Source: Natronomonas gomsonensis
Lineage (GTDB): Archaea > Halobacteriota > Halobacteria > Halobacteriales > Haloarculaceae
NCBI RefSeq assembly: GCF_024300825.1
Contig: NZ_CP101323.1
Span: forward strand, 3,162,001-3,226,000
Length of the DNA stretch: 64,000 nt
Direction: 5' to 3'
Positions 7,100 to 16,361 of this stretch are shown here, piece after piece. Position 1 is the first letter of the stretch, and every line of letters starts with the position of its first letter. A model generated the notes under the pieces. It worked only from the letters and a program-made list of their open reading frames with translations. It did not search any database and was not told the DNA's origin. The position numbers and the translations under genes were made by a program.

Positions 7100-8101
7100 A
7101 TGAAAGAACATATTCGACGAGTTACTGACGGCGAAGACCTCTCGATGTCGGAGGCACGGGACGCTGCGGCGACGGTCTTCGAGGAGGCGACGGAGGCACA
7201 AATTGGGGCGCTGTTGGCGGGACTGCGCTCGAAAGGGGAGACGGAAGCGGAAATCGCCGGGTTCGCACAGGGGATGCGGGATGCGGCCCGACGCATCGAC
7301 CCCGACCGCGAACCGCTCGTCGACACCTGCGGGACGGGCGGCGACGGCCACGACACCATCAACGTCTCGACGACGAGTTCCTTCGTCGTCGCGGGTGCCG
7401 GCGTCCCCGTCGCGAAACACGGCAACTACTCGGTGTCGTCGTCGTCGGGAAGCGCAGACGTACTTGAAGAAATCGGCGTCACCATCGACGCCGAACCGCC
7501 GGCCGTCGAGCAGTGCATCGAAGAGACCGGGATGGGGTTCATGCTCGCCCCTGTGTTCCACCCGGCGATGAAGGCCGTCATTGGACCGCGGAAGGAACTC
7601 GGGATGCGGACGATATTCAACGTTCTCGGGCCACTGACGAACCCGGCCGGTGCGGACGCCCAAGTCGTCGGCGTCTACGACGAGGCCCTCGTTCCCGTGT
7701 TGGCCGATGCGCTCTCGCAGATGACCGTCGAGCGCGCGCTCGTCGTCCACGGCGCTGGCCTCGACGAAATCGGTGTCCACGGGGAGTCGACCGTCGCCGA
7801 AGTCGATGGCGACGACGTGACCGAGTACACGGTCACACCGAGTGACCTCGGTGTCGGCACTCACGACCTCTCGGCGGTCGGCGGTGGCTCACCGACCGAG
7901 AACGCTGCGGACATGCGCGGTATCCTCGAAGGCGATGTCGACGGCGCGAAACGCGACATCATCCTCGCGAACGCTGGGGCTGCCATCTACATCTCCGGGG
8001 AGGCCGACAGCCTCGAGGCGGGCGTCGACGCCGCACGCGAGTCCATCGATTCCGGGGCTGCGGCCGCCCAACTCGACTCGCTGCGGGAGTTCGAGCCATG
8101 A
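7100..8101 (+). CDS. trpD: Anthranilate phosphoribosyltransferase
   Basis: The 333-residue protein joins anthranilate to phosphoribosyl pyrophosphate, the second step of tryptophan synthesis. The PRPP-binding GTGGD motif (about residues 76-80), the KHGNYS segment and NVLGPLTNP are all present, and the length is normal. The ATG at 7100 is chosen because family similarity begins there, although the frame is open further upstream. It is the first gene of a trpDFEG operon with 4-base overlaps throughout, the arrangement known in other haloarchaea, where trpCBA is elsewhere. Confidence 0.97.
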   Translation: MKEHIRRVTDGEDLSMSEARDAAATVFEEATEAQIGALLAGLRSKGETEAEIAGFAQGMRDAARRIDPDREPLVDTCGTGGDGHDTINVSTTSSFVVAGAGVPVAKHGNYSVSSSSGSADVLEEIGVTIDAEPPAVEQCIEETGMGFMLAPVFHPAMKAVIGPRKELGMRTIFNVLGPLTNPAGADAQVVGVYDEALVPVLADALSQMTVERALVVHGAGLDEIGVHGESTVAEVDGDDVTEYTVTPSDLGVGTHDLSAVGGGSPTENAADMRGILEGDVDGAKRDIILANAGAAIYISGEADSLEAGVDAARESIDSGAAAAQLDSLREFEP

Positions 8102-8724
8102 CGCGCGTGAAGGTCTGCGGGACGACGACCCACGAGGATCTCGATGCAGTGGTCGAGGCGGGAGCCGACGCCGTCGGTTTCATCGTCGACGTGTCGGTCG
8201 ACACGCCGCGTGAGATCCCGGCCAAACGAGCCGTGGAGTTGGCTCGGGCCGCACCGCCGTTCGTGACAACGGTGCTCGTAACGATGCCCGAATCACCTGA
8301 GGAAACCGTCGAACTCGCGTCTCGCGTTCAGCCCGACGTGGTGCAGGTCCACGGCGAACTGACGCCCGGCGACTTGGCCTTTCTGTCGGCGAAGGTTCAC
8401 GGCGATGTCGTGAAGGCCGTCTCCCCCAAATCGGCCCCTGCCTACGACACCATCGCCGACGCACTGTTAGTCGATTCTCTTGATGCCGACGGCGCTGGCG
8501 GGACCGGGGAAACTCACGACTGGGAACGGACGCGCGGACTCGTCGAGACGCTGGATTCGCCGGTCGTACTGGCGGGTGGGTTGACACCCGACAACGTCGC
8601 CGAGGCGGTCGAAACCGTCCGCCCGTTCGGTGTCGATGTCGCAAGCGGCGTCGAGAGCGGCCCGGGACGGAAAGATGCAGACGCGGTTTCGGCATTCGTT
8701 CGAGCCGCAGGGGGCCGACCGTGA
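8098..8724 (+). CDS. trpF: Phosphoribosylanthranilate isomerase
   Basis: The 208-residue TIM-barrel enzyme performs the Amadori rearrangement of phosphoribosylanthranilate, the third step of tryptophan synthesis. Seen are the catalytic-cysteine motif KVCGTT at the N-terminus, VQVHG in the middle, and the phosphate-binding LAGGLTPDNV and DVASGVESGPG near the C-terminus. The start overlaps the trpD stop by ATGA and the end overlaps trpE by GTGA, so the genes are probably translationally coupled. Confidence 0.96.
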   Translation: MTRVKVCGTTTHEDLDAVVEAGADAVGFIVDVSVDTPREIPAKRAVELARAAPPFVTTVLVTMPESPEETVELASRVQPDVVQVHGELTPGDLAFLSAKVHGDVVKAVSPKSAPAYDTIADALLVDSLDADGAGGTGETHDWERTRGLVETLDSPVVLAGGLTPDNVAEAVETVRPFGVDVASGVESGPGRKDADAVSAFVRAAGGRP

Positions 8725-10295
8725 TTTCGAAAGACGAGTTCGTGGCGCTCGCAGGGGAGGGTCCGGTCGTCGTCCGGGCGGTGGAGAAACTCGACGTGAC
8801 GCCGGAACCGCTCGTTGCCTACGCGGCGCTGACGGGCCGGACGACCGACGCCGACAGCGCCGACCACGCCTTCCTCCTGGAGAGCGCCGAGAAGGTCGCC
8901 TCCAGCGACCCCGACGGCGCATTCACGGCGGGTCACGGCGCGGACCGCCACGCCCGGTACTCCTTCGTCGGCTACGACCCCGCAGCGGTCGTCACCGTCG
9001 ACGGTGAGGCCTCGGTCGACGTGATAGACGACCGCTACGAGGGACTGCTCGATCCCAACGGCGGCGACACGGTGGCCAAGCTCCGCGAATCCCTACCCGA
9101 CGTTCCATTGCGGAACTTCCCCGAAACCGAACGACAGCAGTTACAGGGCGGACTCGTGGGCTTTCTCGCCTACGACGCGGTGTACGACCTCTGGCTGGAC
9201 GAGGTCGGCATCGACCGACCCGATTCGCGATTCCCCGACGCGCAGTTCGTCCTCACCACGAAGACAGTCGTCTTCGACGATGCCGCCGGCACCGTCGAGT
9301 TGGTGTTTACGCCCGTCGTTCGAAAAGGCGAGGACCCAGGGGCGGTGTACGACCGACTTCGCGAGGAGGTCGACCGCGTCGAGTCGCTGCTTGCCGACGC
9401 CGAGGAATTGACGACGGGCGGCTACCGCCCCGTCGCCGAGCGTGCGGGACCGAAAGCCGACTACGAGGCCGCGGTCCGGACGGCCAAAGAGCACGTCCTC
9501 GACGGTGACATCTATCAGGGCGTCATCTCCCGGACGCGGGAACTCGACGGCGAAATCGACCCGCTCGGTCTGTACGAGGCCCTCCGAGAAATCAACCCCT
9601 CGCCGTACATGTACGTCCTCGATTACGACGACCTCACGGTCGTCGGTGCCTCCCCGGAGACGCTGGTGTCCGTCCGGGGCCGTGAGGTGATGAGTAATCC
9701 CATCGCGGGGACGTGTGCCCGCGGCACCAGCCCGGTCGAGGACCGACGGTTGGCCGGTGAGATGCTCGCCGACGACAAGGAGCGGGCCGAACACACGATG
9801 CTCGTCGACCTCGCGCGAAACGATGTCCGTCGGGTCGGTGAGGCCGGCAGCGTCCGCGTCGAGGAGTTCATGAACGTCCTGAAGTACAGCCACGTCCAGC
9901 ACATCGAATCGACGGTGACGGGGACGCTCGCCGACGACTGCGACGCCTTCGATGCCACGCGGGCGGCGTTCCCGGCTGGGACGCTCTCGGGGGCGCCGAA
10001 GATACGGGCGATGGAGATAATCGACGACCTCGAACGGAAGCCACGCGGCGTCTACGGCGGCGGCGTGGGCTATTACTCTTGGACCGGCGATGCGGACTTC
10101 GCCATCGTCATCCGGACGGCGACGGTCGAAGACGGCGTCGGCGAGGGTGGGTCGGCCCGAATCACGGTGCAGGCGGGTGCGGGAATCGTCGCCGATTCGG
10201 ACCCCGAAAGCGAGTTCGAGGAGACCGAAAAGAAGATGGACGGCGTCCTCGCCGCCTTGGAGCGAATCGAGGCCTCCGAGGAGGTTCCGCGATGA
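8721..10295 (+). CDS. trpE: Anthranilate synthase component I
   Basis: The 524-residue protein converts chorismate and ammonia to anthranilate. Chorismate-enzyme landmarks are clear: NPIAGTCARG, the DDKERAEHTMLVDLARND segment, FPAGTLSGAPKIRAM and YGGGVGYYSW. It works with the TrpG glutaminase encoded next. The GTG start at 8721 overlaps the trpF stop. The N-terminal domain is the likely place for tryptophan feedback binding. Confidence 0.97.
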   Translation: MISKDEFVALAGEGPVVVRAVEKLDVTPEPLVAYAALTGRTTDADSADHAFLLESAEKVASSDPDGAFTAGHGADRHARYSFVGYDPAAVVTVDGEASVDVIDDRYEGLLDPNGGDTVAKLRESLPDVPLRNFPETERQQLQGGLVGFLAYDAVYDLWLDEVGIDRPDSRFPDAQFVLTTKTVVFDDAAGTVELVFTPVVRKGEDPGAVYDRLREEVDRVESLLADAEELTTGGYRPVAERAGPKADYEAAVRTAKEHVLDGDIYQGVISRTRELDGEIDPLGLYEALREINPSPYMYVLDYDDLTVVGASPETLVSVRGREVMSNPIAGTCARGTSPVEDRRLAGEMLADDKERAEHTMLVDLARNDVRRVGEAGSVRVEEFMNVLKYSHVQHIESTVTGTLADDCDAFDATRAAFPAGTLSGAPKIRAMEIIDDLERKPRGVYGGGVGYYSWTGDADFAIVIRTATVEDGVGEGGSARITVQAGAGIVADSDPESEFEETEKKMDGVLAALERIEASEEVPR

Positions 10296-10876
10296 CGCGC
10301 GTGCTGTTCATCGACAACTTCGATTCGTTCACGTACAACCTCGTGGAGTACGTCAGCCAACACGACGACACCGAAGTCGAGGTGTTGCGGAACACGGCAT
10401 CCTTGGAGGAGGTCCGTTCGGTCGACCCCGACGCGATTATCATCTCCCCGGGGCCGGGACATCCGAAGAACGACCGAGACGTGGGCGTGACACTTGAGGT
10501 GCTCCGGGAACTGAGTCCCGAGGTGCCGACCCTTGGCGTCTGTCTCGGCCTCGAAGCGGCCGTCTACGAGTACGGCGGCTCGGTCGGTCGTGCGCCGGAA
10601 CCTATCCACGGCAAGGCGTTCCCCGTCGACCACGACGGTGCGGGCGTGTACGCGGGACTCGAAGACGGTTTCCAGGGCGGACGGTATCACTCGCTCGTCG
10701 CCCTCGAGGTGCCGACGTGTTTCGAGGTGACGGCGACGACCGACCACGACGGCGAGGAGTTGGTGATGGGCGTCCGTCACCGCGAACACCCCATCGAGTG
10801 CGTCCAGTTCCATCCCGAATCGGTGTTGACCGCCGCCGGCCACGATGTCATCGCGAACTTCCTCGCGGATGTCTGA
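10292..10876 (+). CDS. trpG: Anthranilate synthase glutamine amidotransferase subunit
   Basis: This 194-residue class I glutamine amidotransferase supplies ammonia to TrpE. It shows IDNFDSFTYN at the N-terminus, the nucleophile motif GVCLGLEA (Cys near residue 83) and the catalytic His and Glu in QFHPES near the C-terminus. The residues after the nucleophile are LE rather than the common HQ. It overlaps trpE by ATGA and is the last gene of the operon. A PabA-like role is possible but the context favours TrpG. Confidence 0.95.
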   Translation: MTRVLFIDNFDSFTYNLVEYVSQHDDTEVEVLRNTASLEEVRSVDPDAIIISPGPGHPKNDRDVGVTLEVLRELSPEVPTLGVCLGLEAAVYEYGGSVGRAPEPIHGKAFPVDHDGAGVYAGLEDGFQGGRYHSLVALEVPTCFEVTATTDHDGEELVMGVRHREHPIECVQFHPESVLTAAGHDVIANFLADV

Positions 10877-11447
10877 CGGTATCGTCGTTCGCCGTCGAGG
10901 GAGCGACCTCGGTTCGATAGAGAACCCACTGTAGTGTGTGCCTCGCCCGGGTTTCGCGACTGTCACGAGTCATCAACACAGCACCGGAAATATATGACAG
11001 AATAATTCTATAAACTGTGAGTTAGACAGCAACCGCCTCGGTTCGTTTCGGGAGGTTGGCGTTCGTGTTGCTCGTTTCACCGACCGCCTGTCGGCTTTTT
11101 GCTGCCCATGAGTGCCGGGGAAAACCCCCGATTATTTCCAATGGAAACAACGGTTCAGTCTGGTGGTTCCGTTCGGCCAAATTTCACTTTCACCGCGGTC
11201 TATCAACCCTTATGAGAGTTGCCCCGAATGCAACTTGTCGTACGCGCACAGGCACGCGCAACTGCTGAGCCAGAAAACCAACACGTGCCTCCATCTCAAT
11301 GTCGAAGCGTCGACACGAACGCCCGTCGAATGCCGCGGGTCATATGGCATTCGAGCACGAACACGCTACCATGACGATTTGCACCACCCATCTCGCTGCT
11401 GACGGAACTGTAGGGGAACCGACTACTTTCACACGGGGGGCTGAGTG
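10877..11447 (+). promoter_or_regulatory. Long non-coding region upstream of ribonucleotide reductase
   Basis: No credible gene is seen in these 571 bases. TATA-like sequences occur at about 10989-10995 and 11008-11016, and a weaker one near 11208. A near-perfect palindrome TTTCCAATGGAAA is at 11135-11147, and a hairpin with a perfect 9-bp stem (TCGAATGCC/GGCATTCGA, 11-base loop) at 11326-11354. No clear TATA box is close to the ATG at 11448, so the reductase message may have an unusually long leader for a haloarchaeon. Confidence 0.5.
11326..11354 (+). promoter_or_regulatory. 9-bp inverted repeat upstream of nrdJ
   Basis: TCGAATGCC at 11326-11334 and GGCATTCGA at 11346-11354 are exact reverse complements around an 11-base spacer, about 95 bases before the reductase start. 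It could be a dimer-binding operator or an RNA hairpin in the leader. Confidence 0.45.
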
Positions 11448-14400
11448 ATGTCCGGGGCGGACCTCTCCGCGGACGAACTGACGCTTCCGGTCAAGCGAAC
11501 CGAAGGTGACTCCCTCGAAGAGCGCCTCACCGGCAACGCCTACCACAACATCCTGCCGGCGCGTTATCTCCGGAAGGACGCCAACGGCGACCCCGTCGAA
11601 CAGCAGGAAGACCTCTTCGAGCGCGTCGGCAAGAACATCGCCCTCGCCGAGGCCGTCTTCGAGGCCCGAAAACGCGACGTCGAGGTGACGGTTATGCCCG
11701 AACAGCTCAAGCCCGACCATCCGCGCCGCGACGAACTCGCCGAGGAAGTGTTCGGCAAGGGCGTTTCCGCGGGCGATGCCGTCGAGACGGAACTCTCCAT
11801 CTACAACGTCAACAAGTTCGCCTACGAGACGCTGGTCCCCGAACTTCCCGATGACATCCGGAGCCACGTCGAGGAGAAAGCCGACGAGTTCCAAGAGGCC
11901 ATGGAGATGCTCTCCTTCATGCCGAACTCCCCGACCCTGATGAACGCTGGCGACGAACTCCAGCAACTCTCGGCGTGTTTCGTCGACTCCCCGGAGGACG
12001 ACATCGACGACATCCACCAGACCGCAAAGGAGGCCGCACAGGTGTTCCAGAGCGGCGGTGGCATGGGGTATGCCTTCTGGCGGCTCCGCCCCTACGGCGA
12101 CGCCGTCGGCTCCACCGGTGGCATCGCCAGCGGCCCGATTACGTTCATGCGAACGTACGACCAGATGTGTGAGACCATCGCGCAGGGTGGTGCCCGTCGC
12201 GGCGCCCAGATGGGCGTCATGCGCGTCTCACACCCCGACGTGATTCAGTTCCTCCACGCGAAGAACAAGGACGTCTCCCTCGCCGAGACGCTTCGACTCA
12301 ACGACCCCGACGACTTCACGCACAACTCCTTCGCCGAAGCGCTCGAAGAGGCCCGCGAACTCATCGACGACGAGGGGCGTGTCCCCAAACACCTCCGCAA
12401 CGCCGTCGAAGGCCACCTCTCGAACTTCAACATCTCCGTCGGCATCACCGACGAGTTCATGGAGTGTGTGAAAAACGGCGAGGAGTTCACGTTCACGAAT
12501 CCCCGAACCGGCGAACCCCACGTCGCCACCCCCGAGACCAAGGAACTGTACGACATGTTCGGTCTGGGCGAACACGTTGAGGTCGGCGAGGTGCTGTCGG
12601 TCCCCGCCGAGAAACTGTGGAACCACATCGTCGAGGGTGCCCACGAGAACGGCGAACCGGGCGTCATCTACCTCGAACGGGTGAACAAACAGCACTCCTT
12701 CGACGTGGAGAAACACCCCGACCACCGCATCCTCGCGACGAACCCCTGTGGCGAACAGCCTCTCGAGGAGTACGAGGCCTGTAACCTCGGTCACATCAAC
12801 CTCTCGACGCTCGCGGACCTCGAAACGCCGGACTGGCGCGTCTGGCACGCCGAACACGCCGACGAGTACGACTCGACGGAAGCCGCCGTCGAGGCGTTCC
12901 TCGAGGAAGCCATCGACTTCGAGGAGTTCGACCGACGCATCGAACTCGGGACGCGGTTCCTCGAGAACGTCGTCACGATGTCGGACTTCCCGGTGCCGAA
13001 AATCGAGGAGAAGGTCCGCGAGATGCGGAAAATCGGTCTCGGCATCATGGGGCTGGCGCAGTTGTACATCCAACTCGGCATCCGCTACGGGAGCGAGGAG
13101 GGCAACGAGGTCGCCCGCCAGTTGATGACCCACATCAACCACGGCTCGAAGTGGGCCTCCCACGAACTGGCCGAACAGCGCGGCGCCTTCGACGAGTGGG
13201 ACAACTCCAAGTACGCCAACCCCACGGAGTACCGCGAGTGGTTCGAGAAACAGACCGGTCTCGACGCCGACGAGTGGTCCGATGGCTTCCCCATCCGCAA
13301 CCACAACACGACGACCATCGCGCCGACCGGCACGACGTCGATGATCGGCAACACGACCGGCGGCTGTGAACCCATCTACAACGTCGCCTTCTACAAGAAC
13401 GTCTCCGACGACGTCCAGGGCGACGAGATGCTCGTGGAGTTCGACGACTACTTCCTCCGCGTGCTGGAGGAAAACGACATCGACGTCGACGCGGTCAAAC
13501 AGGAAGCCCAAGAGCAGATGGCGAACAACGCCTTCGACGGCGTCGATGGGCTCTCGACGGTTCCCGACGCGGTCGGCGAACTGTTCGTGACGACCGGCGC
13601 GCTTTCGGCGAAAGAACACGCCGGCGTGCAGGTCGCCTGTCAGAAGGGCGTCGACTCGGCCATCTCGAAGACGGTCAACGCGCCCAACGACTCCACGGTC
13701 GAGGACGCGAAGGAAGTGTTCGAGTACATCTACGAACACGGCGGGAAGGGAGTCACCTACTACCGCGACGGCACCCGCTCGAAGCAGGTGTTGACGACCC
13801 GTGCGAAGAACGCCGAGTTCTCCGACTTGAACGAAGACGAGGCCGCCGCGGCCATCGTCGAGAACATCGAGGAACTGTTCGGCGGTATCGAAGGCTTCCT
13901 CGACAACGAGGAGGTCCGTGCGGCACTCGAGTCCGACGTGGAGTCGCTGCTCGACATCGACTCGGGCGAGTTCGGCGAGAAACAGCCGCGTCCCGACGTG
14001 CTCCACGGCGTCACCCAGCGCATCGACACCGGCTACGGCAAACTGTACGTCAACATCAACGAGGACCCCGCCCAGGAGCGGCCCTTCGAGCTGTTCGCCA
14101 ACATCGGCAACTCCGGCGGCTTCACCGCCTCTTTCACCGAGGCGCTGGCGAAGACCATCTCGACGGCGCTGCGCTCGGGCGTCGACCCCGAGGAAATCGC
14201 CGACGAACTGCAGGGCATCCGGTCGCCGAAGGTCGCCTGGGACAAAGGCGAGCAAATCAACTCCATCCCCGACGCCATCGGGACGGCGATGCGTCGATAC
14301 CTCGACGGCGACGTTGACAAGGCCTACCCCGACCAGACCACGCTCGACCAGACGGCCCAGCAGGCCGAAGAGCAGGCGGAGCGAGAGGCCCGCGAGGCGC

Positions 14401-14609
14401 CGGAAACCGACGGCGGTGCGGCGAGTGCCGCAAGCAGTGCCTCGTCGGCCGCCACCCATTCGACGGCTTCGCCGAACGACGACGCCTCCGACACCCAGTC
14501 GCTCATCGACGCCGGGGAATCCCCCGAGTGCCCCGAATGCAGCAGCATGACGCTGTACTACTCCGAGGGCTGTAAGACGTGTGAGTCCTGCGGCTGGTCG
14601 GAGTGCTGA
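11448..14609 (+). CDS. nrdJ: Adenosylcobalamin-dependent (class II) ribonucleotide reductase
   Basis: The 1053-residue enzyme reduces ribonucleotides to deoxyribonucleotides using vitamin B12 coenzyme and needs no oxygen. Visible are the first redox cysteine (QLSACFVDSPE, about C177), the radical-site motif NPCGEQPLEEYEACN (about 432-446), APTGTTSMIGNTTGG and a C-terminal cysteine cluster (CPECSSM...CKTCESC) after an Ala/Ser-rich linker. No intein interrupts it, although some haloarchaeal homologues carry them. ATG at 11448 is preferred over the GTG three bases earlier. The long upstream region suggests leader-level control. Confidence 0.96.
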   Translation: MSGADLSADELTLPVKRTEGDSLEERLTGNAYHNILPARYLRKDANGDPVEQQEDLFERVGKNIALAEAVFEARKRDVEVTVMPEQLKPDHPRRDELAEEVFGKGVSAGDAVETELSIYNVNKFAYETLVPELPDDIRSHVEEKADEFQEAMEMLSFMPNSPTLMNAGDELQQLSACFVDSPEDDIDDIHQTAKEAAQVFQSGGGMGYAFWRLRPYGDAVGSTGGIASGPITFMRTYDQMCETIAQGGARRGAQMGVMRVSHPDVIQFLHAKNKDVSLAETLRLNDPDDFTHNSFAEALEEARELIDDEGRVPKHLRNAVEGHLSNFNISVGITDEFMECVKNGEEFTFTNPRTGEPHVATPETKELYDMFGLGEHVEVGEVLSVPAEKLWNHIVEGAHENGEPGVIYLERVNKQHSFDVEKHPDHRILATNPCGEQPLEEYEACNLGHINLSTLADLETPDWRVWHAEHADEYDSTEAAVEAFLEEAIDFEEFDRRIELGTRFLENVVTMSDFPVPKIEEKVREMRKIGLGIMGLAQLYIQLGIRYGSEEGNEVARQLMTHINHGSKWASHELAEQRGAFDEWDNSKYANPTEYREWFEKQTGLDADEWSDGFPIRNHNTTTIAPTGTTSMIGNTTGGCEPIYNVAFYKNVSDDVQGDEMLVEFDDYFLRVLEENDIDVDAVKQEAQEQMANNAFDGVDGLSTVPDAVGELFVTTGALSAKEHAGVQVACQKGVDSAISKTVNAPNDSTVEDAKEVFEYIYEHGGKGVTYYRDGTRSKQVLTTRAKNAEFSDLNEDEAAAAIVENIEELFGGIEGFLDNEEVRAALESDVESLLDIDSGEFGEKQPRPDVLHGVTQRIDTGYGKLYVNINEDPAQERPFELFANIGNSGGFTASFTEALAKTISTALRSGVDPEEIADELQGIRSPKVAWDKGEQINSIPDAIGTAMRRYLDGDVDKAYPDQTTLDQTAQQAEEQAEREAREAPETDGGAASAASSASSAATHSTASPNDDASDTQSLIDAGESPECPECSSMTLYYSEGCKTCESCGWSEC

Positions 14610-14656
14610 CGTAGACGCTACGGAGTCTTTTTGGGTTCGTCGCCCCCCGTTTTCGT

Positions 14657-14782
14657 ATGGACGGTGACCGAAGCGGCCGACGGTGTCCGATGTGTGAGAC
14701 GCCGATGTACAAGCGTCACTGCAAGTACGTCTGCCCGCAACACGGCGTCGTCGTCGACTGCTCGGACCCCTTCACGTTCTAG
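14657..14782 (+). CDS. 41-aa zinc-finger micro-protein (HVO_2523-type)
   Basis: A complete 41-codon gene shows CPMC, then HCKYVCPQHG and VDCSDPF, matching the zinc micro-protein pattern that is widespread in haloarchaea (similar to the HVO_2523 family). The cysteines and histidines probably hold one zinc ion. It starts 47 bases after the reductase gene, behind a T-rich stretch, and ends against the convergent TVP38-like gene with a 4-base overlap. Its role is unknown. Confidence 0.8.
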   Translation: MDGDRSGRRCPMCETPMYKRHCKYVCPQHGVVVDCSDPFTF

Positions 14783-15459
14783 AACGTCGTCCCGTCCGAG
14801 AGACGCCTGTAGGCCGGTCCCGAAAGGACCAGCAGTGCCGCAAGCGCGACGGCGGTGACGACGACGAGTGGGTCGGCGGCGCTTCCGGCGGCGGTCAACT
14901 CGCCGGCGGAGGCACCGAGCAAGACGGCGGCGACGACCCACGGCGCTTCGCCGATGGCCGTCCCCAGAATGTAGGGACGCAGCGGCACCTCGGCCAATCC
15001 AGCGCCGTAGGAGACGGGGTCGGTCGGCAGCGGCGCGAGTCGAACCGCGATGATGCCGCGGAGGTCGCCGGCGGTCTTCCGGACGGCGCCACCGGCGTCG
15101 CCGACTCGGGCCAGCAGGCCGGCGTCGTGGCCGAGATACCCCGCCAGCGTGTAGGCGGGCAGCGTCGTCACGACCGCACCGGCAAGCGCGACCGGAATCG
15201 CCGTCGGCCCGTAGAGGTAGCCGAGCAACACTGACAGCGCGCTGATGGGCCACGCCAACAGCGGGCGAACGAGATACAGCACGAGGAGCGCGACCCCGAG
15301 AACCACGGGTCGCGAGGCGAGTCCCTCGGCGTGGACGAACAGCCGCTCCGGGGGGACCGTCAGGGCGGCGGTGGCGGCGACGACACAGACGACGGCGATA
15401 CCGGCCACCTGACGGGCGGTCGCGCGCTTCACGTCGGCGGGAAGCCGCCCGGTGGACAA
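14779..15459 (-). CDS. TVP38/TMEM64-family (VTT domain) membrane protein
   Basis: The 226-residue integral membrane protein has about six hydrophobic segments and VTT/SNARE-associated landmarks: a GYLYGPTAIPVALAGA stretch in the middle and GTAIGEAPWVVAA later. Bacterial and archaeal relatives (DedA/TVP38) act in membrane homeostasis and may move lipids or ions; the substrate here is unknown. TTG at 15459 follows an AGAGG-like site; GTG at 15432 is an alternative start. Confidence 0.8.
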   Translation of the reverse strand: MSTGRLPADVKRATARQVAGIAVVCVVAATAALTVPPERLFVHAEGLASRPVVLGVALLVLYLVRPLLAWPISALSVLLGYLYGPTAIPVALAGAVVTTLPAYTLAGYLGHDAGLLARVGDAGGAVRKTAGDLRGIIAVRLAPLPTDPVSYGAGLAEVPLRPYILGTAIGEAPWVVAAVLLGASAGELTAAGSAADPLVVVTAVALAALLVLSGPAYRRLSDGTTF

Positions 15460-15516
15460 ACCTCTTGTGGTCGGATTACCCGGTCGTTTTTATTCCGACG
15501 CCGCCGAGGAGTCTCC

Positions 15517-15879
15517 GTGACCCGCGACGACGACCCCGTCGAACTCGGGGTGCAGTTGCTCGCCCGCCTCGAACACGAGGAGTTGTCGCTGGCCGACATC
15601 ATCGACCGCATCGAGACGATTACCACTCACCCCGAGACGACGCGAGCCATCCTCGAGGAGGCCGAAAAGAGGGGTCACATCACCCGCGACGGCGACACGG
15701 TCAAACCCACCGCCGGCCGGTTTCTCAGCTTCGAAAGCGAAGTCGTCTCCCGGGAGGGCGACTTCGACTGCCAGCGCTGTGGGGCGTCCATCTCGACGGG
15801 TTACTTCATGAAGCTACAGGCCGGCGAACACGGACCGTTCGGGTCGTCGTGCATCCGGAAAGTGACCGGCCGGGAGTGA
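15517..15879 (+). CDS. DUF5830-type haloarchaeal protein with zinc-binding cysteines
   Basis: The 120-residue protein has a helical N-terminal half resembling a small helix-turn-helix (ADIIDRIETITTHPETTRAI, then EEAEKRGHITRDGD). The C-terminal half has a metal-site pattern: CQRCGASISTGYF and CIRKVTGRE. This is the signature of a family found across haloarchaea (DUF5830). GTG at 15517 is the start; the frame continues upstream but similarity does not. The role is unknown; DNA or RNA binding is plausible. Confidence 0.75.
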   Translation: MTRDDDPVELGVQLLARLEHEELSLADIIDRIETITTHPETTRAILEEAEKRGHITRDGDTVKPTAGRFLSFESEVVSREGDFDCQRCGASISTGYFMKLQAGEHGPFGSSCIRKVTGRE

Positions 15880-15923
15880 CTCCCACCACAACTGATTCGA
15901 CGCCGGGGCTGTTATCCCTCCCT

Positions 15924-16328
15924 ATGTCAGCCCTCCCCTTCCAGCGCAACTCGTGGCTCGGTGCGACCGTCGACGTACTGCTTGCGAGTGCCGTCCTCGG
16001 TGTGCTGTGGTATCCAGCGCTTTCGGTCGGCAACGAGCTACTCGGGTCGCCACTCGCGGCCTCGACGGTGACGCTGCTCGCCGGGACGCTCGCCATCGGA
16101 AGCACTTACCCGTTCGTGGCGGGTCCGTGGTCGCTGGGACGGCTCGGCGAGTTCCTCTTCGCTTTCGTCGTCGCCGTCTTCGCTTTCGGTATCGTCGGTG
16201 CGGCGGTGGTCGTCGTCGCTGGATTGGAGCTTTCGGGCAGCAACCCCCTCCCGAGTGCGGTGCTGTTGGGAGCCGCTTACCTCGCCGCCTTCGTGGCTGA
16301 CATCTGGGGGCCGCAGTTGTTCGAGTAA
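15924..16328 (+). CDS. Four-helix membrane protein, unknown function
   Basis: The 134-residue protein consists mainly of four hydrophobic segments (about residues 14-34, 45-65, 78-103 and 113-130). A TATCCC box near 15912 sits just upstream. No family signature is recognised beyond its being a typical small haloarchaeal membrane protein. Confidence 0.7.
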   Translation: MSALPFQRNSWLGATVDVLLASAVLGVLWYPALSVGNELLGSPLAASTVTLLAGTLAIGSTYPFVAGPWSLGRLGEFLFAFVVAVFAFGIVGAAVVVVAGLELSGSNPLPSAVLLGAAYLAAFVADIWGPQLFE

Positions 16329-16361
16329 CCGAACGTCTCGACGACCGGTTGGACCAACAGC

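Noticed and set aside
10877-11447. Cobalamin riboswitch upstream of the B12-dependent reductase
   Set aside because: No B12-box-like sequence was found, and such riboswitches are not established in archaea; the region is reported only as a long leader with palindromes.
12228-14459. Very long open frame on the minus strand opposite ribonucleotide reductase
   Set aside because: It is a by-product of GC-rich codon use in the reductase gene; its translation has no family-like motif and repeats low-complexity V/D/R/L stretches.
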